41,841 nt of DNA from Ilumatobacteraceae bacterium. Its GTDB lineage: Bacteria > Actinomycetota > Acidimicrobiia > Acidimicrobiales > Ilumatobacteraceae. A model generated the notes under the pieces. It was not told where the DNA came from. It did not search any database and was given only the letters and a program-made list of their open reading frames with translations. This document shows positions 32,413-40,724 of the stretch, piece after piece. The DNA lies in contig JALRBT010000007.1 in assembly GCA_023262255.1 (NCBI GenBank), positions 288 through 42,128 of the forward strand, given 5' to 3'. Numbering within the stretch: position 1 is the stretch's first letter; every line of letters starts with the position of its first letter. The translations under genes were made by a program, and so were the position numbers.

Positions 32413-33198
32413 ATGAACAGTGTCGACGCAGTGTCAAGTGGACAGGGCGAATTTGTCCAATCATTGGCCAGGGGACTTCGAGTTCTCACTGCGTTCTCTG
32501 CAGAACATCCCAGTCTTTCGCTTGCCGACGCGGCACGATTGACCGGTCTTACTCGGGCGACTACTCGGCGATGCCTGCACACGTTGATGCAGTTGGGCTA
32601 TGCGGAAACCGACGGAAGAGCATTCCAACTCACCCCTCGTGTACTCGACCTCGGCTACGCGTATCTGTCGTCGGCGAAACTCGGAGCAATCGCCGAGCCA
32701 TTCATGGAGACACTCTCGGAGAACATCGATGAATCAGTCTCGTTGGGAGTACTGGATGGTTCTGAGGTTGTGTACGTAGCGCGTGTACCAACCAAACGAA
32801 TCATGAGTATCGGTCTGGCGTTGGGTTCGCGGCTGCCAGCAGCCGTCACGTCGATGGGTCGAGTGCTGCTGGCTTCGCTGCCCGAGGCTCGCCTTCAGGA
32901 CGTGATGAGCGAGACCACATTGACTCGATTTACATCTCGTACCATCACTGACAAGAAGCGACTGGAGCGGGAGCTGGAATCCGTGCGCCAACAAGAATTT
33001 GCCGTGGTAGATCGCGAACTGGAGGAAGGGTTGCGGTCAATTGCGGTGCCGTTGTCGAATCGGGATGGTCGCACGATCGCAGCACTGAACGTCGGAACTC
33101 AAACTGAGCGTGTTTCGCGAGAATTGCTGGTTGGTTCAATTCTCCCGAAGTTACGTCATACTGCTGACCAGATCAACGAAGTCCTTAAACGTCGCTAG
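32413..33198 (+). CDS. IclR-family regulator, PcaR/PobR-like
   Basis: A 261-residue IclR-type transcription factor. The winged helix-turn-helix opens FVQSLARGLRVLTAF and includes LADAARLTGLTRATTRRCLH; this opening and the LTPRVLDLGYAYLSS linker match the PcaR/PcaU/CatR branch that senses 3-oxoadipate or related acids. The effector domain follows with ALGSRLPAAVTSMGRVLLA. It probably controls the divergent hap operon, and 3-oxoadipate is a plausible inducer. ATG at 32413; the MetE-like gene starts 12 bases after its stop. Confidence 0.9.
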   Translation: MNSVDAVSSGQGEFVQSLARGLRVLTAFSAEHPSLSLADAARLTGLTRATTRRCLHTLMQLGYAETDGRAFQLTPRVLDLGYAYLSSAKLGAIAEPFMETLSENIDESVSLGVLDGSEVVYVARVPTKRIMSIGLALGSRLPAAVTSMGRVLLASLPEARLQDVMSETTLTRFTSRTITDKKRLERELESVRQQEFAVVDRELEEGLRSIAVPLSNRDGRTIAALNVGTQTERVSRELLVGSILPKLRHTADQINEVLKRR

Positions 33199-33210
33199 GA
33201 GGGGAAAACT

Positions 33211-34353
33211 GTGGTCACACGCACCATCTTGAGCACTCATACGGGAAGTCTCCCCCGCCCCGACGATCTCATCAAGACGATGTGGGCCCTCGGCGACGGC
33301 GTGCCGGTCGACCAACACCAGCTGGAATCGCGATTTCATTCCGCCATCGACGAGGTCGTGCGCAAGCAGGTCGACTCCGGGATCAGTGTCATCAACGATG
33401 GCGAGATGACCAAACCGTCGTACGCCACCTACGTAAAGGACCGCCTCTCGGGTTTCAACGGCGAAAGTGTCCGCAACTACCACTTTCAAGATCTCGTCGA
33501 CTATCCACGTAGCGCCGAGGCGGTGAATGAGAATCCGGGTCGCCAGAAGCGCAACGCGCCGGCATGCACCGGCCCCATCGCCGTGGTCGACACCCGTTCT
33601 GCTGCTCGAGACATGGAGTGGCTGTCGGCAGCGGCAGCAAGACATGGGCACGATCGAATATTCACCAGTGCAGCATCACCCGGCGTGATCTCCATCTTCT
33701 TCTCCAATCAGTTCTACAAAACCCAAGAAGAGTATGTCTTCGCAATTGCCGAGGCAATGCGCCATGAGTACGAAGCGATTGCGGCCGCAGGAGCAACGGT
33801 GCAGTTGGACTGCCCCGACCTCGCCATGGGTCGTCACTCGGCATATGCGTCGCTCTCCCTCGAGGAGTTCCGCAAGACCATTGCACTGAACATCGAGGCG
33901 CTCAACCACGCCGTTCGGAACATCCCGGAGGAGCAGCTGCGCATGCACCTGTGTTGGGGCAACTATCCCGGTCCGCACAATCACGATGTCCCGATCACGG
34001 ACATCATCGACATCGTATGGAAGGCCAAGCCGCCCACGGTGCTCTTCGAAGGTGCCAACCCGCGGCACGCCCACGAGTGGCACGTGCTGAAGGAACTCGG
34101 CGTGCCTAAGAACAAAACCATCTGCCCCGGAGTCATCGAGCCGCAGTCGAACTACATCGAGCACCCCGAACTCATCGCACAACGTCTCGTGCAATGGGGC
34201 GAGGTCGTCGACCCCGAGCGTCTCATGGCAGGTGTGGATTGCGGATTCTCCGTGCACGTCGGAATCAAGAACATCGATCCCGACGTCGTCTTTTCCAAGC
34301 TCGCCTCGCTCGCTGAAGGGTGCGAGCGCGCCGGAGCCCGGCTCTTCCGCTAG
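33211..34353 (+). CDS. MetE-core-like (cobalamin-independent methionine-synthase-like) protein
   Basis: A 380-residue TIM-barrel protein related to the C-terminal catalytic half of MetE. All four zinc-site residues are present: H246 and C248 (RMHLCWGNY), E280 (LFEGANPRH) and C344 (AGVDCGFSV). The N-terminal half domain of full MetE is missing, as in core-MetE and in other Zn-thiol alkyltransferases of the superfamily. The natural substrate is unknown. TAGGAGGGG precedes the GTG at 33211. It may be co-transcribed with iclR, though its base composition is that of the high-GC flank. Confidence 0.8.
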   Translation: MVTRTILSTHTGSLPRPDDLIKTMWALGDGVPVDQHQLESRFHSAIDEVVRKQVDSGISVINDGEMTKPSYATYVKDRLSGFNGESVRNYHFQDLVDYPRSAEAVNENPGRQKRNAPACTGPIAVVDTRSAARDMEWLSAAAARHGHDRIFTSAASPGVISIFFSNQFYKTQEEYVFAIAEAMRHEYEAIAAAGATVQLDCPDLAMGRHSAYASLSLEEFRKTIALNIEALNHAVRNIPEEQLRMHLCWGNYPGPHNHDVPITDIIDIVWKAKPPTVLFEGANPRHAHEWHVLKELGVPKNKTICPGVIEPQSNYIEHPELIAQRLVQWGEVVDPERLMAGVDCGFSVHVGIKNIDPDVVFSKLASLAEGCERAGARLFR

Positions 34354-34405
34354 TCGACACCCCGCGCACGGTCACACCCACGTCGAACGCTCCGAAGAAA
34401 CGAAA

Positions 34406-34436
34406 GACCCTGGCCCACCGAAGTGGAGCCAGGGTC
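34406..34436 (-). terminator. Strong hairpin, best oriented as terminator for the membrane-protein gene
   Basis: GACCCTGGC-CCAC-CGAA-GTGG-A-GCCAGGGTC folds into 13 base pairs with one bulged A and a CGAA loop. On the minus strand it is followed by TTTCGTTTCTTC, a U-rich run. It could also slow transcription from the plus-strand MetE-like gene. Confidence 0.6.
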
Positions 34437-34498
34437 CTCGTCGCGCGACGCTGTCGTCGCGTGCAATGCAGCGGGTCAAGCGACCCGAGGCTGTGCCG

Positions 34499-35059
34499 TT
34501 AGGCGTTGTCCTTGGGCTGGTACAACATGCCGATGAACCATCCGTAGATCAAGTGCCAGACGAGGATGCCCGCGGGGAGCTTCCATCCATCGGGACCCTC
34601 GAAAAGGAACAGTCCGTAGCCCTGCTCTGCCACATAGGCGTATGGCACCAACAGGCCCGCACTGATGATGGTCATGATGACGCCGTAGACCAGACCCTTG
34701 GCGACGTGCCCCTTCACCGGAATTGCGTGGTGGGCAAAGATGCCAAAGAGCATCGCAAAGACGATGCCATTGACGAAGTGCAGCGCCTGACCCGAGAAGA
34801 ACAGCCATCCGGCGTTGGTGCCAGCGATGGTGAAGTCCGGATTGAAGTAGCTGCCCCAGCTCGGGCCGTTGATGCCCAGAGCCAACGCGCCGTTGTACAT
34901 TGGCCACGGCAAGGTCGGAAGACCGACTGCCGGGAAGACGTACCCGAAGTACGTCCCGAGTTGGGTTGCAATCACACCGATGACGGCGAGTCCGCCGACC
35001 GGATGTGCAGCAACCCAGTTGTGCCAGCGCTGTGATGCGCTGGGTGCAAGTGATGCCAT
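34499..35059 (-). CDS. Small four-helix integral membrane protein of unknown function
   Basis: A 186-residue protein that I do not recognise. Four hydrophobic segments are visible at roughly 22-45, 82-110, 118-140 and 160-180. Conserved-looking polar spots inside them include FFSGQALHFVNG (His) and FGIFAHHAIPVKG (His pair), and VWHLIYGWFIGML near the end. His residues inside or next to helices could bind a metal or haem; that is inference. Start ATG at 35059 with AAGGGG upstream. It ends before the hairpin at 34406-34436. The 154-base gap on its upstream side holds its promoter and the lyase terminator. Confidence 0.7.
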   Translation of the reverse strand: MASLAPSASQRWHNWVAAHPVGGLAVIGVIATQLGTYFGYVFPAVGLPTLPWPMYNGALALGINGPSWGSYFNPDFTIAGTNAGWLFFSGQALHFVNGIVFAMLFGIFAHHAIPVKGHVAKGLVYGVIMTIISAGLLVPYAYVAEQGYGLFLFEGPDGWKLPAGILVWHLIYGWFIGMLYQPKDNA

Positions 35060-35193
35060 GTGGTGTTACCCCTTGTGTGAGTGGATGAAACGCCGAACGG
35101 CGCCTCATTCACAACAGTAACCACTATGTCTCCGCAGCGTGATGATTGTCACATAATTGAAATGCGGTGCGACAGGCGAACACGGACGCACGA

Positions 35194-35214
35194 AACCCTT
35201 GTCCGGCAAGGGTT
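35194..35214 (-). terminator. Terminator-like hairpin at the lyase stop codon
   Basis: AACCCTTG-TCCGG-CAAGGGTT is a perfect eight-pair stem that begins at the lyase stop codon. On the minus strand it is followed by TTCGTGCG, so the U tract is short. Confidence 0.5.
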
Positions 35215-36041
35215 CAGTGTGGTGGCGGTTGGTAGTCGATGTTGCGATCCACGTTCATGTACACATCGATACCGATCGGATCGGTCTGTTCTTCCACCAA
35301 GTGGCCCAGGATCCCCGCGCAACGCGCCAAGAGTGCAACACCTCGCAGCACGCCCATCGGCAGCGCCAGGTCGGCAAGAACGGCGCCACACACCCCCGCC
35401 CCATTGAGCGGCAAGGCCCTTCCGAGCACCGTAGGTGCCACGCGTCCGAGTGCCTCGAACAATGCCAGATGCGGGCCGTACGTGCCGTGCTGCCGCGCCA
35501 GGGCGAAGAGTACGGGAGTACGGGGATCCTGCGCCTTGTGCACGGGATGACCCAACCCTGGAACGAATCTGCCCTCGGCCTTGCGCGTCGCCATGACCGT
35601 GGTTGCGAGCGCATCCCATTCGGGCTCCGTCGACGGTAGATCTGCACCATCCTTCGGAAGCGCCGACGACAACGGAACACCAAGGTGGGTGTGCAACGTT
35701 GCCGACAGAAAATTTGCACAATCTTCGGTTACCCCGAGAAACCGTGATCCTCCACCCAGAAGGCCGGCCGCCAATGCGCCCTGGAGTGAATCCGGAGCAC
35801 TCGTGTACGTGAGACGCGCGGCGATTGCGGTGGGTGTGAAACCGTGGTCCGCCAATGCGGTGAGCACGGCTTCGAACATCACCAACTCCGATTTGGTTGG
35901 TCGCCGCTTGGTGATCAGCCAAAACGTCAATTCACCGAACGTCGTCTTGCCGAGCAGTTCGCTCGCGAGATCATGACCCAACAGGGTGATGCTGTCGGCG
36001 TTGGAGGTTCCGAGACCGGTGCGGTAGGTGTCCTTCGTCAT
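35214..36041 (-). CDS. Citryl-CoA-lyase/citrate-synthase-like protein, short form
   Basis: A 275-residue protein with the citrate-synthase small-domain features but shorter than citrate synthase. Seen are FGELTFWLITKRRPT, an AAGLLGGGSRFLGV segment, RFVPGLGHPVHKAQDPR (active-site His) and a final VEEQTDPIG. This fits the citryl-CoA lyase (Ccl-like) family, which cleaves citryl-CoA-type 3-hydroxyacyl-CoA to acetyl-CoA and a 2-oxo acid. Start ATG at 36041, ten bases after the CaiB-type gene stop. The pair suggests that one enzyme loads CoA and the other cleaves the thioester. Confidence 0.85.
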   Translation of the reverse strand: MTKDTYRTGLGTSNADSITLLGHDLASELLGKTTFGELTFWLITKRRPTKSELVMFEAVLTALADHGFTPTAIAARLTYTSAPDSLQGALAAGLLGGGSRFLGVTEDCANFLSATLHTHLGVPLSSALPKDGADLPSTEPEWDALATTVMATRKAEGRFVPGLGHPVHKAQDPRTPVLFALARQHGTYGPHLALFEALGRVAPTVLGRALPLNGAGVCGAVLADLALPMGVLRGVALLARCAGILGHLVEEQTDPIGIDVYMNVDRNIDYQPPPH

Positions 36042-36051
36042 GATGGGCCTT

Positions 36052-37206
36052 TCAGTTCGATGGGTTCGCCAGCCACTCGCGAATCTCGTCATTGTGTTCG
36101 CCGAGTTTCGGTGGTGGAAGGTCGTATCGGATCGTGGCGTCACTGAAATCGATCGGGTTTCGGATGAGGTCCACGGCGCGATCCCCGTCCCCCACGGTGA
36201 CGCGTGGTGCGAGCCCGAGTTTCTCCGCCAACTCCACGCCGTCACCGATCGAATTGATCGGTCCGCATGGCACTCCAACTTTGTTGAGAGCCACGAACAG
36301 GTCGTCCGCATTCCATTGACGAAGTTTTTCCAACAGGTGCGGGCGCAACTGTTCGCGATTCTTGGTCCGGTCTGCGTTGATCGTGAAGCGTGGGTCGTCC
36401 GCCAGATGCTCGATGCCGAGCACCTCGCAGAGGGACCGGAATTGTTTGTCGTTTCCGGCGGCAATGATGAGGTCCTTGTCCTTCGTCGGCATCGCCTCGT
36501 AGGGGAACAGTGACGGGTGGGCGTTACCCATGCGGAATGGCACCACCCCGGCGGCTGAGTACGCACCAGTCTGGTTCACGAGGCCCGACATCGCAGACGA
36601 AAGGAGATTGACTTCCACGTGTTGCCCTCGACCGGTCGATTGCCGCTGGTTGAGTGCCGCCAAGATACCGATGGTGCCGTGCAACCCGGTCATTACGTCA
36701 AAGACCGAGATGCCGGCCCGAAACGGCGGGCCGTCGGGCTCCCCCGTCAGACTCATCAGTCCGGAGACCGCTTGCACGACGAGGTCGTATCCGGGAAGCC
36801 AGGCGCCTTCCTTGGTTCCAAAGCCGCTGATGGACAAATAGATGAGTCGTGGATTCACCTTGGACAACGACTCGTAGTCGAGTCCGAATTTCTTCATTCC
36901 ACCGGGTTTCATGTTCTCGAGTGCAATATCGGCGCGGCGTGCCAGCTCCACCGCCAGCGCACGGTCCTCGGGCTTGCCATAGTCGAGGACGATCGAACGC
37001 TTGTTCCGATTGATGGACATGTAATACGTGGCAACACCGTCCTTCACGGGCGGTACCCACGTTCGCGTGTCGTCTCCGCCGGGACCCTCCACCTTGATCA
37101 CCGTCGCACCCATGTCTGCCAGGAGCATCGAGCAGTACGGTCCCGCAAGTACGCGTGAGTAATCGGCAACGATCAGTCCGTCCAAGGGACGGCGGTCGGT
37201 GGACAT
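36052..37206 (-). CDS. CaiB/BaiF family III CoA-transferase
   Basis: A 384-residue family III CoA-transferase. The catalytic Asp is in ISVFDVMTGLHG. Other hallmarks are LAGPYCSMLLADMGATVIKVE, NRNKRSIVLDYGKPE, YLSISGFG and GVPCGPINS. Family members transfer CoA between carboxylic acids, for example from succinyl-CoA. GGGAG precedes the ATG at 37206. It is directly upstream of the lyase-like gene, so a dicarboxylic or hydroxy acid is the probable acceptor. Exact acids cannot be told. Confidence 0.9.
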   Translation of the reverse strand: MSTDRRPLDGLIVADYSRVLAGPYCSMLLADMGATVIKVEGPGGDDTRTWVPPVKDGVATYYMSINRNKRSIVLDYGKPEDRALAVELARRADIALENMKPGGMKKFGLDYESLSKVNPRLIYLSISGFGTKEGAWLPGYDLVVQAVSGLMSLTGEPDGPPFRAGISVFDVMTGLHGTIGILAALNQRQSTGRGQHVEVNLLSSAMSGLVNQTGAYSAAGVVPFRMGNAHPSLFPYEAMPTKDKDLIIAAGNDKQFRSLCEVLGIEHLADDPRFTINADRTKNREQLRPHLLEKLRQWNADDLFVALNKVGVPCGPINSIGDGVELAEKLGLAPRVTVGDGDRAVDLIRNPIDFSDATIRYDLPPPKLGEHNDEIREWLANPSN

Positions 37207-37267
37207 GTTGGCTCCCATCATTCCTGCGCTCGGCCGAGTTCCGCGCGAAATCGCGCGACGGTTGGTA

Positions 37268-37798
37268 CTAGCGGTAGGTGTTGTTGCTGGTGTGGTCGCC
37301 GGCGAGCCAACGCTTGAGTGTTTCATGCGCGTCCTTGCGGCGATCGGCGTTGATCTTGTCCGCACCCGGCGCATCCGCGGTGAACTCCAAGAGCATTCCG
37401 TTGGGATCCTCGGTGTAGAGCGAACGGCAATAACCGTGCTCCAATACGTAGGTGCCTTCCGGTTTCCAGTTAGCGGCCTGCAGGCGCTTGAAGATCTCGT
37501 CCTGTGCCTCCTTCGTGACGTTCAACGCAATGTGCCGGAACGGCGACGGTGTGAGGGGTGGGTCGAACTGATCCTGGTCTTCCTTCTTGGCGAACTGGAA
37601 GAAGGCAAGTGCACTGCCATCGGGCATTCCGAAGAAGCAATGGCAATACACGCGCAGGGCGCCGAAGAGCTCATCGGTCTCGGACCATGTTGCGACCAAC
37701 GGGAGTCCCACGAGATCCTCGTAGAACTTCCGCGTGGCTTCGAGATCCTTCGACAGGTATGCGGTGTGGTGCAGACGCACCGGTGCTTGGGTTGACAC
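37268..37798 (-). CDS. VOC-family (glyoxalase/extradiol dioxygenase fold) protein
   Basis: A 176-residue single VOC domain. It begins VRLHHTAYLSKDLEATRKFY (first His ligand), with FRHIALNV (second His) and LLEFTADAP (Glu) in the usual places. The fold includes glyoxalase, epimerase, resistance and extradiol dioxygenase enzymes, so the reaction is open. GTG start at 37798 with AAGGAG seven bases ahead. It is 66 bases downstream of crcB on the same strand. Confidence 0.82.
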   Translation of the reverse strand: MSTQAPVRLHHTAYLSKDLEATRKFYEDLVGLPLVATWSETDELFGALRVYCHCFFGMPDGSALAFFQFAKKEDQDQFDPPLTPSPFRHIALNVTKEAQDEIFKRLQAANWKPEGTYVLEHGYCRSLYTEDPNGMLLEFTADAPGADKINADRRKDAHETLKRWLAGDHTSNNTYR

Positions 37799-37864
37799 GT
37801 GAAGACTCCTTGTTGGGGTATGGCTAGGAAAACGCTTCGGCGGCGTAGCGCCACCAGCTCTCAT

Positions 37865-38257
37865 TCAACCACTTCCGACGACCGACCAAGCAAGCCAAGC
37901 CGCGCCCAGGCTGAGACCCACCGACGAAACGGCGTACAGAACCGCTGATATCACCCTGCCATCACGCACGAGTGACAAGGTCTCCCAGCCGAAGCTCGAG
38001 AACGTGGTGTATCCGCCAAGGAGACCCACGGTCAATCCAACCGACAGTGAGGGGGCGAGTCGACCCGTACCCGACCACGACGCCAGCAGCGAAAGCAGGA
38101 ACGTTCCGCTGACGTTGATTCCGAGCGTGGCGTAGGGAAATTCGTACGTCGACGACGAACTCGCGATGCCAGTTCCTCCACCCGTCACGAGCAGACCGAG
38201 CCGGTAGCGAAGCAGCACCCCGACGGCACCGAAAATCGCGACGAACAATGTGGTCAC
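37865..38257 (-). CDS. crcB: Fluoride ion channel FluC/CrcB
   Basis: A 130-residue four-helix membrane protein that exports fluoride as a dual-topology dimer. GINVSGTFLLSLLA carries the conserved Asn, and GGYTTFSSFGWE carries the Phe/Ser/Thr filter. GTG start at 38257, 15 bases after the pheT stop, so it is probably co-transcribed with pheST. A single copy is seen here. I saw no fluoride riboswitch upstream, as the gene abuts pheT. Confidence 0.92.
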   Translation of the reverse strand: MTTLFVAIFGAVGVLLRYRLGLLVTGGGTGIASSSSTYEFPYATLGINVSGTFLLSLLASWSGTGRLAPSLSVGLTVGLLGGYTTFSSFGWETLSLVRDGRVISAVLYAVSSVGLSLGAAWLAWSVVGSG

Positions 38258-38272
38258 ACCACCTCCCGTCGG

Positions 38273-40702
38273 TCAGGTGCCACGCAGACTGCAACCGAGT
38301 TTTTCCCCGGCCGAGATTGCAGCGGTGCGAGTCGTGGAGACCTCCGCGTCGGTGAGCGTGCGATCCGACGCCCGCAGACGTACCCGGTACGCCAGACTTC
38401 GCGTCTGGTCGGTCGGCGCTTTGCGGAACACGTCGAACAGCATCACGTCTTCGCCGAGCGTGCCGACCGCTTGCCGAAGCGCACGGTGCAACGCTGCTGC
38501 AGTCACGTTCGCGGGAACGGAAAACGCGATGTCGAAATCACTCGACGGGAACCGACTGACCGGTTTGGCGATGGACACTTTCGGGCTTTCGCCGAGCAGT
38601 ATCGACGCATCGATTTCCAAGCATGCAACTCGTTCGTCGACGCCGTATCGCGCCAGCACGGTGCGATCGATCTCCCCCACGTAGCCCACTAGCTGCTTGC
38701 CCCGTGCCAACGTTGCGCTCCGCGTGGGGTGGTACCCGGCCGGAACTCGCGATTGGTCCATTTGCGCCCCCACCCCGAACACTGTCGTGATCTCCGACCA
38801 CCAACCAACCGCGGCGGATGCGTCGCCTCCCACGGCCATGATGCACAACTGTTCGGTCTCGTCCGGCAGGGCGTGCACCACATCATTACCAGCAGGTGAT
38901 GTACCGCCGGACGCGGTTCGAGCGCGGTACACATGTCCGAGTTCGTAGAGTGCGATGGCGTTCGCGCGATGCGACACGTTGAATGCGACTGCCTTCAGAA
39001 GTCCGGGGCGCAGTGAGGTGCGCAGGAGGCTCTCTTCAACGACAAGCGGATTCTCCAATTCGAGTGCCGCCGACTCGAGTGCTACTCCGGCACGCTCATG
39101 ATCGCCCGGTGCTAGGAACGGACTCGGCATGGCTTCGCTTGCGCCGAGCGACAACACCACGTCGCGCAGTGCGCGGCGACGCTGTTGGAGTGGCGACAAT
39201 CCACCCGGCTGCGTGGACTGAGACACCCGTTTCCCGAGCGTCTCGTAGCCGACGTGTCGTGCCACCTCCTCCACGAGATCGACCTCGCCGACGCAGTCGG
39301 GACGCCAGGACGGCACCTTCACGCTGAAGCCAGGGCCGCTCGGCACGGCCGAACTCTTCTTTGCGACGATCTTCTTCGGTGTGCACACGAATCCGATACG
39401 CGTGAGCAACGACGAAACCTCCCTGGCATGAAGGCTGGTGCCAAGCACCTGGTTCACCCGAGCAACCCGCAACGAAACGTTGGCGGGTTTGGGCAGGTGG
39501 CGAGTTCTTGCGTCTGTTGCACCTGAGTGGACCACCAATTTCGGACACGACTCCCGAAGCAGTGACGCAAACCGACCGATGGAGTACTCGACGCCGAGCG
39601 CATCCACCCCGCGCTCGAACCGCGCCGACGCCTCCGTGCGCAGCGCGAGGCGCTGGCTCGTGAGCCGCACTCCGTTCGGTTCGAACCATGCGGTTTCGAG
39701 TGCAATCTCGGTGGTGGAGTCGCTTATTTCCGTGGTTGCCCCGCCCATCACACCGGCAATACCGATGGCACGGTCGTCGCCATCGCAGATGAGTAGATCG
39801 TTCGTGTCAAGCGTGCGCACCACTCCGTCCAGCGTGGTGAGCGTCTCCCCCGCAGTGGCCACGCGAATCCGGAATCCCGACGCAACTTTTTCGGCGTCGT
39901 AGGCGTGGTTCGGCTGGTTGCACTCGAGCATCACCAGGTTGGACGCATCCACCACGTTGTTGATCGGCCGCATACCGGCCGCGAGAATACGACGAGCAAG
40001 GTGGTCGGGCGACGGGCCAACGGTGATGCCGCTCATCACCGTGACGTTGAATCGTGCACACGCCTCTTTTGCGACGACGTCCACTGGTACGCGACGCGCA
40101 GAACCCTTTTTGTTTGCGTCGCCCTTCGGCGGAAGGAACTTCACGCCCAACTTGGCTGCAACGTCGCGCGCAACCCCGAGGTGCCCGGTGGCATCCGGAC
40201 GGTTGCGGGTGATGTCGAGGTCGTACACCACGTCCCGCTTCACGCCGAGTGCGTCGAAGACGTTGCGGCCGAGCGTCGCACCTTCGGACAGGATCATGAT
40301 GCCGGCGGCGTCGCTCGACAGGCCGAGTTCGGCAGCAGAACAAAGCATTCCCTCCGAATCGATGCCGAGGATTCCGCGACGAAGGATTTCGCGACCATCG
40401 GGCATCCTCGTTCCGAGCGTCGCCAATGGCACGAGGTCGCCTGGTTTCATGTTGAACGCCCCGCACCACACATGATGATCGACGCCGTCACCGGCATCCA
40501 CCCACACTCGATGTACCTTGGCGGCGTCAGGATGACGCTCGGTGCGCAACACCCGTGCCACCACCACGCCGGCCACGGGTGTGCCAATCACCTCGGCCGA
40601 TTCCACCTGCATGCCGAGGGCCGTCATGACGTCGCCCAGTTGGTCGTCGTTCAATCGCTTCAGGTCGCAGTACTCCGCCAACCAGGATCGAAGAATGCGC
40701 AT
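38273..40702 (-). CDS. pheT: Phenylalanine--tRNA ligase, beta subunit
   Basis: An 809-residue beta chain of the alpha2-beta2 enzyme that charges tRNA-Phe. Domain order: N-terminal part with the EMAP-like tRNA-binding domain (about 41-150, VVVARVLRTERHPDAAKVHR), B3/B4 editing domain, B5, the inactive catalytic-like core, and the C-terminal anticodon-binding FDX-ACB domain (VSRFPSSDFDIAFSVP and ASDRTLTDAEV). ATG at 40702, 22 bases downstream of the pheS stop. Length is normal. Confidence 0.96.
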   Translation of the reverse strand: MRILRSWLAEYCDLKRLNDDQLGDVMTALGMQVESAEVIGTPVAGVVVARVLRTERHPDAAKVHRVWVDAGDGVDHHVWCGAFNMKPGDLVPLATLGTRMPDGREILRRGILGIDSEGMLCSAAELGLSSDAAGIMILSEGATLGRNVFDALGVKRDVVYDLDITRNRPDATGHLGVARDVAAKLGVKFLPPKGDANKKGSARRVPVDVVAKEACARFNVTVMSGITVGPSPDHLARRILAAGMRPINNVVDASNLVMLECNQPNHAYDAEKVASGFRIRVATAGETLTTLDGVVRTLDTNDLLICDGDDRAIGIAGVMGGATTEISDSTTEIALETAWFEPNGVRLTSQRLALRTEASARFERGVDALGVEYSIGRFASLLRESCPKLVVHSGATDARTRHLPKPANVSLRVARVNQVLGTSLHAREVSSLLTRIGFVCTPKKIVAKKSSAVPSGPGFSVKVPSWRPDCVGEVDLVEEVARHVGYETLGKRVSQSTQPGGLSPLQQRRRALRDVVLSLGASEAMPSPFLAPGDHERAGVALESAALELENPLVVEESLLRTSLRPGLLKAVAFNVSHRANAIALYELGHVYRARTASGGTSPAGNDVVHALPDETEQLCIMAVGGDASAAVGWWSEITTVFGVGAQMDQSRVPAGYHPTRSATLARGKQLVGYVGEIDRTVLARYGVDERVACLEIDASILLGESPKVSIAKPVSRFPSSDFDIAFSVPANVTAAALHRALRQAVGTLGEDVMLFDVFRKAPTDQTRSLAYRVRLRASDRTLTDAEVSTTRTAAISAGEKLGCSLRGT

Positions 40703-40724
40703 GGCTATACCATCTCGCGATGCA

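Noticed and set aside
34232-35035. Plus-strand open frame across the end of the MetE-like gene and the membrane-protein gene
   Set aside because: It is antisense to the hydrophobic membrane protein and crosses the strong hairpin at 34406-34436; the translation is charged and shows no fold-like pattern.
37865-38272. Fluoride riboswitch before crcB
   Set aside because: Only 15 bases separate crcB from pheT, too short for the aptamer.
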